Source of the DNA: Micrococcales bacterium
GTDB lineage: Bacteria > Actinomycetota > Actinomycetes > S36-B12
NCBI GenBank assembly: GCA_002694095.1
Contig: NZLD01000043.1
Coordinates: forward strand, 1-13,901
Direction of reading: 5' to 3'
Length of the DNA: 13,901 nt
The notes under the pieces are model-generated. The model was given only the letters and a program-made list of their open reading frames with translations, was not told the origin of the DNA and did not search any database. Positions 6,258 through 13,901 of the stretch are shown piece after piece. The position numbers and the translations under genes are program-made. How positions within the stretch are numbered: position 1 is the first letter of the stretch; every line of letters starts with the position of its first letter.

Positions 6258-7793
6258 ATGAACGACACGAACCCCGAGACCGACGCGGACGACATCAACG
6301 CTGACGGCGTCGCTGCTCCTGGGGCGGACGACGTCACTGTCGAAGTCGCTATCGAGGTGGACGAAGACGGCCAGTCGGCGCTCGTCGTCCCTGACGTCGC
6401 TCCCCCGGTGACCCTGCGCTTTGCTGCCCGATCGGATGTCGGCCTGGTGCGAGCAGGAAACGAAGACTCCGGCTATGCCGGACCCCGCCTGCTGATGGTG
6501 GCGGACGGTATGGGTGGCCACGCGGCCGGAGAACTCGCGTCCGCCGTTGCTATCGCGACCGTTGCCGATCTCGATGTCCACCCGCCGTCATCGTCGGAAC
6601 TCCTCAACGCCTTGACCGATGCGATCGACTCCACCGGCGAAACCATCAACGCCATCATCAATGAAGAACCTGACCTCACGGGTATGGGAACGACCGTGAC
6701 CGGGTTGTATTGGCTCGGCAGTCGAGTCGCCATCGTTCATGTCGGTGACTCGCGCGCGTATCTGTTCCGCGATCACGAACTTGTGCAGCTCACGCACGAT
6801 CACACCTACGTGCAGGCACTGGTGGACGCTGGACGGATCACCGAGGAGCAAGCAGCCACTCATCCCAAGCGTTCCCTGTTGATGCGCGCCCTGGACGGGA
6901 TGAACCCCGTGGAGGCAGACCTGTCCGTTCGAGAAGCCAGAACCGGAGACCGGTATCTGCTGTGCTCGGACGGATTGTCCGGTGTGGTTGATGGCGCCGA
7001 CATCGCGGGTGCCTTGACCATGAGCGACCCGACGGGGTGCGTCACGCGTCTGGTGGATCTCGCTCTCGAGCGCGGTGCACCGGACAACGTCACCGTGGTC
7101 GTGGCGGACGTCGTGGCGGATGCGATCACATCAGACGGAACATCTGAAACTCTCTTCGCGCCCGTCGTCGTGGGAGCCGCGGGTGAACCCCGGGTGCGAG
7201 CACAACTGCCCGGCGTGCGTTTCCCCGATGATGCTCAACCAGATCCGGACGCCCCCGAGGCACTGCCACCGGTGGATGGTGGGCCGCCGACGGCTCCCCA
7301 GCCTTTGATCGACGCCGAGATCGTGGTGCCCGCGGCCGAACAGGCGATGCGCGATGAGCAGGCTGCGGCCCAACGCAAGACCCGGCGTGCGCGTCGCTGG
7401 AAGAGGGTGGGTATCTACGTCGCCCTCATCGCCGCCATCGCCGCCTTGACGTACGGGGCTCTCATCGCTGCGCAGGCGTGGTTGCAATCCCAGTGGTACA
7501 TCGCGGTCAACGGCAGCCCCGGCACCGGAACGGTCGCGATTTACCAGGGAGTTCCCGGGAACCTGGCCGGTGTCTCGCTGTCGACACTCACCACGGACAC
7601 TGGGCTGCCCGCCGGACAGTTACCCCTGTTCGACCAAGAACTCGTGAGCAAAGGCATACCCGCCGAAAGCGAGGCCGACGCCCAGCGCATCGTCACCGAA
7701 CTACAGGTTCGGGCCTATGAGTGCCAGACGATCTTCCCGCCCGCTGGGTGCCCCGGCAGCCTCAGCAACGAGCCGGTCGAGGATGCGCCGTGA
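6258..7793 (+). CDS. pstP: PP2C-type Ser/Thr protein phosphatase PstP
   Basis: This is a 511-residue membrane phosphatase. Residues about 52-285 are the PP2C (PPM) domain. Metal-binding and catalytic motifs are GNED (67-70), ADGMGGH (82-88), VGDSR (162-166), CSDGLSG (236-242, D238) and APDNVT (D276). A disordered Pro/Ala/acidic stretch (about 286-375) leads to one membrane helix (about 384-407) and an extracellular domain of about 100 residues with two Cys near the end. PstP removes phosphate from Ser/Thr kinases such as PknB and from their cell-wall targets. An acidic extension of about 50 residues precedes the catalytic domain, unusually long compared with mycobacterial PstP. A shorter start inside it is possible but no better ATG/GTG with a ribosome site is evident. 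The stop overlaps the rodA start by 4 nt (GTGA), indicating translational coupling. Confidence 0.93.
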   Translation: MNDTNPETDADDINADGVAAPGADDVTVEVAIEVDEDGQSALVVPDVAPPVTLRFAARSDVGLVRAGNEDSGYAGPRLLMVADGMGGHAAGELASAVAIATVADLDVHPPSSSELLNALTDAIDSTGETINAIINEEPDLTGMGTTVTGLYWLGSRVAIVHVGDSRAYLFRDHELVQLTHDHTYVQALVDAGRITEEQAATHPKRSLLMRALDGMNPVEADLSVREARTGDRYLLCSDGLSGVVDGADIAGALTMSDPTGCVTRLVDLALERGAPDNVTVVVADVVADAITSDGTSETLFAPVVVGAAGEPRVRAQLPGVRFPDDAQPDPDAPEALPPVDGGPPTAPQPLIDAEIVVPAAEQAMRDEQAAAQRKTRRARRWKRVGIYVALIAAIAALTYGALIAAQAWLQSQWYIAVNGSPGTGTVAIYQGVPGNLAGVSLSTLTTDTGLPAGQLPLFDQELVSKGIPAESEADAQRIVTELQVRAYECQTIFPPAGCPGSLSNEPVEDAP

Positions 7794-9202
7794 CTACCGA
7801 AGCGCCCACGCAGGCGTCCACTCGGGACCGCAAGAAGCCCACTCGTCGCTGGGTCGAGTTGCTGCTGTTGATTCTGGCGTGGGGTATCGGCCTGCTCGGC
7901 ACGATGCAGATCGGGTGGGTGTCGGGAGAAGGCATGACCACCCGGTATTGGGTCACCGCCGGAGTTGTCGGGGGGCTCGCGCTGGCGGCCCACATCACCA
8001 TCCGCATCTTCGCCCGCTACGCCGACCCGATCATGCTGCCCGTCGCCACGCTGCTGACCATGCTCGGTCTACTGATGATCTACCGGATCGATGTCGCCTC
8101 CGCACGTCGCGCCGTACTCAGCGACTCACCCATGCCGACCCCCGATGTCTACTCGCAGTTGACGTGGTTCTCCATCGCGATCATCTTGTTCATCGCCGTC
8201 CTTGTTTTGCTGCAAGACCACCGCCGGCTCGCCCGCTACACCTACACCTCCGGCCTCATCGGTCTGGTGTTGCTGGTTCTCCCGCTGGTCCCGGCGATCG
8301 GCACCACCGTCAACGGTGCGACGTTGTGGATACGTGTCGGTGATCTGTCCTTTCAACCTGCCGAAGCCGCGAAGATTCTGTTGACCATCTTCTTCGCCGG
8401 TTATCTCGTCGCGAAGAGAGATTCACTCGCGGTGGTCCGCACCAAGTTCCTCGGTATCGAGCTTCCCCGATTGAAGGATCTTGGGCCGCTGGTGATCGCC
8501 TGGCTGGTCTCCCTCGCCGTCTTGGTGTTCGAACGCGACCTGGGGACGTCGTTGTTGTTCTTCGGCCTGTTCGTCGCGATGTTGTATATCGCGACGCAAC
8601 GGCGCTCATGGATCATTCTCGGCGCCTTGTTGTTCTTCGCGGGTGCCGCGTTGGCGTACTACAACTTCGCCCACGTGCGCTCCCGCGTCACCGTCTGGTT
8701 GGACCCGTGGGCCTACGCGGACACCGGTGGGTACCAGATCGTGCAAGCGATCTTCGGGCTCGCCAACGGTGGTGTTCTTGGCGCCGGCTTGGGTCAGGGT
8801 TTTCCCAACCTCGTTCCCTTCGCCAAGACAGATTTCATCGTGGCGGCGCTCGGTGAAGAGATTGGCATCACCGGCTTATTCGCCCTGGTGTTGCTGTATG
8901 CGATCTTGGTTGAGCGCGGGCTACGGACGTCGGTCGCGGCGCGCGACTCCTTCGGTCAACTACTCGCCGCCGGTCTTTCCATCGTTCTCGCGCTTCAGGT
9001 GTTCGTCATCATCGGCGGGGTCACCGGCCTCATCCCGTTGACGGGACTGACCACACCGTTCCTGTCCTACGGAGGGTCGTCGCTGGTCGCCAACTGGGTG
9101 ATCGTCGCCATCCTGCTGCGGATCTCCGACCGTTCGCGTCGACCCGCACCCGTCGCCCCCTCCCCCGACGATGCGATGACACAAATCGTGCGGGCTGTGT
9201 GA
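7790..9202 (+). CDS. rodA: SEDS-family peptidoglycan glycosyltransferase RodA/FtsW
   Basis: This is a 470-residue polytopic membrane protein with about ten to twelve hydrophobic helices after a basic N-terminus. SEDS-family hallmarks are visible: FQPAEAAKI, ERDLGTSLLFF, GYQIVQAIFGLANGG, GLGQGFPNLVPFAKTDFI, ALGEEIG and, near the C-terminus, TPFLSYGGSSL. The family polymerises lipid II into glycan strands during elongation (RodA) or division (FtsW), working with a class B PBP. The direct neighbour pbpA and the position in the fha-pst block identify it as the RodA of this locus. FtsW is normally in the mur/dcw cluster. I chose GTG 7790, which has GAGG at 7779-7782 upstream; a longer frame from 7721 would run through the pstP end. 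The gap to pbpA is 10 nt. Confidence 0.93.
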   Translation: MTTEAPTQASTRDRKKPTRRWVELLLLILAWGIGLLGTMQIGWVSGEGMTTRYWVTAGVVGGLALAAHITIRIFARYADPIMLPVATLLTMLGLLMIYRIDVASARRAVLSDSPMPTPDVYSQLTWFSIAIILFIAVLVLLQDHRRLARYTYTSGLIGLVLLVLPLVPAIGTTVNGATLWIRVGDLSFQPAEAAKILLTIFFAGYLVAKRDSLAVVRTKFLGIELPRLKDLGPLVIAWLVSLAVLVFERDLGTSLLFFGLFVAMLYIATQRRSWIILGALLFFAGAALAYYNFAHVRSRVTVWLDPWAYADTGGYQIVQAIFGLANGGVLGAGLGQGFPNLVPFAKTDFIVAALGEEIGITGLFALVLLYAILVERGLRTSVAARDSFGQLLAAGLSIVLALQVFVIIGGVTGLIPLTGLTTPFLSYGGSSLVANWVIVAILLRISDRSRRPAPVAPSPDDAMTQIVRAV

Positions 9203-9212
9203 GGAGCACGGC

Positions 9213-10661
9213 ATGAGTCGTCAGGTACGCAGGCTGTCGCTGGTGTTCGCGCTGCTCATGGTGGCGGTACTGGTCAACATCACCCTGATTCAGGTGGTCA
9301 ACGCCGGCGACTACCGGGACCGTCCCGGTAACCAGCGCATCCTTCTCGCCGAATACGACCGCGAGCGCGGACCGATCCTCGTCGGTACCGACCCGGTCGC
9401 GCGATCGGTGGAGACAGGCAACACGCTGACCTACCTACGGCAGTACTCCAACCCCCGGCTGTATGCGCCAATCACCGGCTTCTACTCGCTCATCTACGGA
9501 GCGACCGGGTTGGAGCGCACTGAAAATCGGATCCTGAACGGCCGGTCCGAGATATTTGCCGTCGACCGGATCCAACAACTTGTGTCCGGGCGTCAACCCG
9601 TCGGTGGGGCGGTGACCACCACCATCGATGCGGCCGCCCAACGGGCCGCGTATCTGGGTCTTCGTGGAAAGAAGGGCGCCGTCGTCGCGATTGAGCCGGC
9701 GACGGGACGGATCCTGGCGTCCGTTCAGGCACCGTCCTTCGACCCGAACAAGCTCTCCAGCCATGACCCCACCGAGATCCGGGAGTACTACAACAAACTC
9801 GAGGCCGACCCGGACAAGCCCTTGTTGAATCGGCCGATCGTGTCCCTCAACCCACCGGGATCGACCTTCAAGCTCGTCACGGCAGCCGCCGCACTCTCAT
9901 CCGGCAGGTTCAATCCGAACTCCGTGATCCCCGGGCCACGCACCTACGATCTCCCGCAATCCAACAAGGAGTTGCGTAACTGGAACCGGCGCCAGTGCGG
10001 ACCCGGCGGAAAGGTCACCCTCCGCGACGCGCTCGCGGTCTCGTGCAACACGGCGTTCGCGTGGTTGGGTAACGAGCTCGGCGCTGACGCTCTTCGGGAG
10101 CAGTCCGAACTTTTCGGTTTCGATACGACCTTCGAGATTCCGCTGCGCGCCGCGACGTCACGCTTCCCCGCTGACCCGGATGAGCCGCAAACCGCAATGA
10201 GTGCCATCGGGCAGTTCGATGTTCGCGCCACCGCGTTGCAGATGGCGATGGTGACCGCATCCATCGGCAACAGCGGGCGCACGATGATTCCTTACCTGAT
10301 TCAAGAGGTGCGGGCCCCCGACCTGACTATCTTGCAGACAACAGAACCAGAGGTCTTCGCGGACGCGCTTCGTCCGAGCGAGGCACTCGCACTCACCGAG
10401 ATGATGGTGAACGTCGTCGAGAACGGCACCGGAACCAATGCCCGTATCTCCGACGTCCGAGTAGCGGGAAAGACGGGTACCGCCCAAACCGGCAACGATC
10501 AACCCACCGTGGCCTGGTTCGTGTCTTTCGCCCCCGCAGCGGCACCCCAGGTTGCCGTGGCGGTGCTCGTAGAGGATGCCGGTGCGGAGGAGGTCAGTGG
10601 AAACGGTCTCGCTGCCCCCATCGCGAAGGACGTCATGGAGGCAGTTTTGGAGCGTCGGTGA
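9213..10661 (+). CDS. pbpA: Class B penicillin-binding protein PbpA (transpeptidase)
   Basis: This is a 482-residue protein. An N-terminal membrane anchor (residues about 7-29) leads into a PBP dimerisation-type domain and then a transpeptidase domain. Active-site motifs are STFK (S217 nucleophile, K220), SCN (277-279) and KTG (420-422). It cross-links peptide stems of glycan strands made by the adjacent RodA. The length matches mycobacterial PbpA (about 490). ATG 9213 is well supported: GAGGAG at 9201-9206, overlapping the rodA stop, lies 6 nt upstream. In mycobacteria this protein works at septa and its localisation depends on phosphorylation by PknB, consistent with the operon context. Confidence 0.94.
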   Translation: MSRQVRRLSLVFALLMVAVLVNITLIQVVNAGDYRDRPGNQRILLAEYDRERGPILVGTDPVARSVETGNTLTYLRQYSNPRLYAPITGFYSLIYGATGLERTENRILNGRSEIFAVDRIQQLVSGRQPVGGAVTTTIDAAAQRAAYLGLRGKKGAVVAIEPATGRILASVQAPSFDPNKLSSHDPTEIREYYNKLEADPDKPLLNRPIVSLNPPGSTFKLVTAAAALSSGRFNPNSVIPGPRTYDLPQSNKELRNWNRRQCGPGGKVTLRDALAVSCNTAFAWLGNELGADALREQSELFGFDTTFEIPLRAATSRFPADPDEPQTAMSAIGQFDVRATALQMAMVTASIGNSGRTMIPYLIQEVRAPDLTILQTTEPEVFADALRPSEALALTEMMVNVVENGTGTNARISDVRVAGKTGTAQTGNDQPTVAWFVSFAPAAAPQVAVAVLVEDAGAEEVSGNGLAAPIAKDVMEAVLERR

Positions 10662-10817
10662 TGGTGCGGGAAGACCGGCCGGGAGCCAGGTCGGAAGACA
10701 GGCCCGAAGCGCGTGCCGGAACGGGTGACTCACGCGCCTACCCGGTCGACGCTGTGACTCCTGAGACAATGAAAGACCTGCCCGCTTGGTGGGCAGACAC
10801 GTGGGAAAGGGATTGTC

Positions 10818-10831
<14 letters not shown>
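10661..10831 (+). CDS. Doubtful 56-codon frame between pbpA and pknB
   Basis: ATG 10661 overlaps the pbpA stop (TGATG), an arrangement seen in coupled genes. The frame then runs 56 codons to TGA 10829-10831, overlapping the first 14 nt of pknB. The product would be charged at the N-terminus with a tryptophan-rich end (PAWWADTWERD). It resembles no family I know, and third-codon GC looks lower than in the flanking genes. It may be only a leader region. I list it because the spacer would otherwise be unexplained. Confidence 0.2.
10778..10796 (+). promoter_or_regulatory. Hairpin in the pknB leader
   Basis: CTGCCCGC (10778-10785) pairs with GTGGGCAG (10789-10796) around a 3-nt loop, with one G-T pair. 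It sits 7 nt before the purine-rich ribosome site of pknB (10804-10810). No T-run follows, so it is not a classical terminator. It could slow ribosomes or protect the processed pknB message, which would uncouple kinase level from the upstream genes. Confidence 0.35.
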
Positions 10832-12734
<1,903 letters not shown>

Positions 12735-12760
12735 GGCTTCTCAGTTCCTCTGAGTCGGCC
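12735..12760. terminator. Possible two-way terminator between pknB and trpG
   Basis: The 52-nt gap between the convergent pknB and trpG genes contains CTCAG (12740-12744) and CTGAG (12750-12754), pairing around TTCCT, with GGC/GCC outside. It is short and lacks a T-run, so the assignment rests mainly on its place between convergent genes. Confidence 0.35.
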
Positions 12761-12786
12761 GGTTGTGTGCCGCGAATGGGCGGTCA

Positions 12787-13434
12787 TTACTCGTCCGGGT
12801 CGTCGTCGCTCTTGCCGATCACCGGTTGCAGCGTCCGCGCTCGCTCCCGCGCTATCGGGTACCCGCAGTCGGCCAACCAGTTCGCCAACATCTCGTGGCC
12901 GCCCTCGGTCAACACCGACTCCGGGTGAAACTGCACCCCCTCGACCATGTCTGCGCGGTGCTTCACCGCCATGATCACACCGGATTCTGTTGTTCCGGTG
13001 ACTTCCAGCACATCGGGAATGGTCGCGGGGTCAACGGCCAGTGAGTGATACCGCGTGGCGGTGAATGGGTTCGGTAAGCCTGCGAGCACTCCGTGACCGT
13101 CGTGCACCACCTGCGAGGTCTTGCCGTGCAGCAGTTCCGGTGCTTGGCGGACCGTTGCCCCGTACGCCTCGGCGATCGCTTGATGTCCTAGGCACACACC
13201 GAAGATCGGGGTCTTCCCTGCGCACTCGCGCACAATCGGAATGCACGCTCCGGCATCGGCCGGGGTTCCCGGTCCCGGGGATAACAGCACTCCGTCGTAG
13301 GACAGACAGTCCGCTGGTGTGACGGCATCGTTTCTCACCACGGTGACGTCGGCCCCTAATTGCGCCAGGTACTGCACCAGGTTGAAGACGAAGGAGTCGT
13401 AGTTGTCCACCACGAGGATGCGCGGGCCGCTCAC
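12787..13434 (-). CDS. trpG: Glutamine amidotransferase, anthranilate / aminodeoxychorismate synthase component II
   Basis: This 215-residue class I glutamine amidotransferase starts with RILVVDNYDSFVFNLVQYL, the typical TrpG/PabA opening. The nucleophile is C81 in GVCLGHQ. The oxyanion loop SPGPGTP comes earlier, and the catalytic His/Glu are in VQFHPES. It frees ammonia from glutamine for a partner chorismate-using subunit (TrpE for tryptophan or PabB for folate), which is not in this window. TrpG and PabA cannot be told apart here. In actinobacteria the copy next to pknB is usually named trpG and may serve both. I chose GTG 13434, with GGAG 9 nt upstream. ATG 13461 or 13491 would lengthen it without family support. 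It converges on pknB and diverges from crgA with a 77-nt spacer. Confidence 0.9.
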   Translation of the reverse strand: MSGPRILVVDNYDSFVFNLVQYLAQLGADVTVVRNDAVTPADCLSYDGVLLSPGPGTPADAGACIPIVRECAGKTPIFGVCLGHQAIAEAYGATVRQAPELLHGKTSQVVHDGHGVLAGLPNPFTATRYHSLAVDPATIPDVLEVTGTTESGVIMAVKHRADMVEGVQFHPESVLTEGGHEMLANWLADCGYPIARERARTLQPVIGKSDDDPDE

Positions 13435-13497
13435 ATGCCCATTCTCCGGTACCCCGGTCATCGACGTGTGGCAGGCTACGGTTGCTGTCACGCAAGC

Positions 13498-13505
13498 AGA
13501 AGGAG
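13498..13505 (+). promoter_or_regulatory. Strong ribosome binding site of crgA
   Basis: AGAAGGAG lies 6 nt before GTG 13512 and decides the crgA start over the in-frame ATG at 13482, which has no such signal. The 13435-13511 spacer must also carry the crgA and trpG promoters; I see no clear -35/-10 pair. Confidence 0.8.
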
Positions 13506-13511
13506 AGCGCC

Positions 13512-13787
13512 GTGCCGGAGTCCAGGGGCCGCAAGAAGACGCCCTACACCCCGCCCCCGTCCAAGGGTGAGCGGAAGGTCGCCAAGATCGGTTCGCCCGG
13601 CTGGCTCGCCCCGGCGATGATCGCCTGCTTCGTCATCGGGCTGGTCTACATCGTCATCTACTACGTTGCCGGGTCGCAGATTCCCATCATGAACTCGATC
13701 GGTGGAGCCGCCAACGGCTTGGTGAACGTGGCCATCGGGTTCGCTTTCATCATCACGGGTTTCATCCTGTCCACCAAGTGGAAATAG
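13512..13787 (+). CDS. crgA: Cell division protein CrgA
   Basis: This 91-residue protein has the normal length for CrgA. A basic, Pro-rich cytoplasmic N-terminus (RGRKKTPYTPPP...KGERK) is followed by two membrane helices, residues about 33-55 (WLAPAMIACFVIGLVYIVIY) and 68-87 (LVNVAIGFAFIITGFIL), and a short STKWK end. In streptomycetes CrgA inhibits or times FtsZ ring formation. In mycobacteria it holds together FtsZ, FtsQ and the class B PBPs at the septum. Its place beside the pbpA/pknB block fits that role. It has its own ribosome site and is separated from the operon by the opposite-strand trpG, so it is expected to be transcribed independently. Confidence 0.94.
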   Translation: MPESRGRKKTPYTPPPSKGERKVAKIGSPGWLAPAMIACFVIGLVYIVIYYVAGSQIPIMNSIGGAANGLVNVAIGFAFIITGFILSTKWK

Positions 13788-13813
13788 ACCCTTCCGCACC
13801 CTTTTGGGTGAAG
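13788..13813 (+). terminator. Hairpin after crgA
   Basis: CACCC (13797-13801) and GGGTG (13806-13810) pair around TTTT, and CTT/AAG outside (13791-13793, 13811-13813) can extend the stem with a 3-nt bulge. It starts four nt after the crgA stop. No T-run follows, so termination strength is uncertain. Confidence 0.45.
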
Positions 13814-13822
13814 TTGTCCACA
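13814..13822 (+). promoter_or_regulatory. DnaA-box consensus match
   Basis: TTGTCCACA at 13814-13822 is identical to the actinobacterial DnaA-box consensus. Looser matches lie nearby: TGTGGGGAA at 13861-13869 (reverse, two mismatches) and CTATCCCCA at the window end (13893-13901). The whole 13788-13901 stretch is non-coding and more AT-rich than the rest. A single 9-mer can occur by chance, so this is a candidate site only. Confidence 0.45.
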
Positions 13823-13901
13823 CCTTGTCTAAATCTGGATTGAACGCTGACGTGCGTATTTGTGGGGAAAAACTAGTTACAGACGTGTAGTTCTATCCCC
13901 A

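Noticed and set aside
10765-10770. GACAAT as a -10 promoter element upstream of pknB
   Set aside because: There is no -35-like hexamer at 16-18 nt upstream, so a promoter cannot be supported from sequence.
13403-13411. DnaA-box-like TTGTCCACC
   Set aside because: It has one mismatch and lies in the codons for the conserved VDNYDSF motif of trpG, so coding constraint explains it.

Overview
The window looks like chromosomal DNA from a moderately high-GC member of the Actinomycetota. The main reason is a block with the layout known from mycobacteria, streptomycetes and relatives: a tRNA-Leu gene facing away from fhaA-fhaB-pstP-rodA-pbpA-pknB, then trpG on the opposite strand and crgA. GTG starts are frequent and genes are tightly packed with short overlaps, which also fits. 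I cannot assign a genus from the sequence alone.

Left part (1-4703), mixed genes, all on the + strand. First is the 3' end of a protein with two fibronectin-III-like repeats (1-476). A 597-residue secreted protein follows, with an apparent Cys/His/Asp-Asn catalytic arrangement (507-2300). Next come a 45-residue cysteine-rich zinc-ribbon-like microprotein (2381-2518), a HAD-family phosphatase (2532-3215), a cytochrome P450 without a redox partner nearby (3243-4475), and a FmdB-type zinc-ribbon protein with a Gly/Cys tail (4485-4703).

Middle and right part (4739-13787), the conserved cell-wall growth and signalling block. tRNA-Leu(CAG) lies on the - strand. fhaA, fhaB, pstP, rodA and pbpA are nearly contiguous (gaps of 1, 6, -4 and 10 nt). 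pknB follows after a 156-nt gap. In the expected division of labour, PknB senses cell-wall fragments through extracellular PASTA domains and phosphorylates targets. PstP reverses this, and the two FHA proteins bind phosphothreonine. RodA polymerises glycan strands and the class B PBP cross-links them. A separate pknA, present between pbpA and pknB in mycobacteria, is absent here. trpG (- strand) converges on pknB and diverges from crgA, a small membrane division protein.

The end of the window (13788-13901) is non-coding and visibly more AT-rich. It contains a hairpin and a perfect match to the actinobacterial DnaA-box consensus. This block lies near oriC in mycobacteria, so the origin or a DnaA-bound control site may be close.
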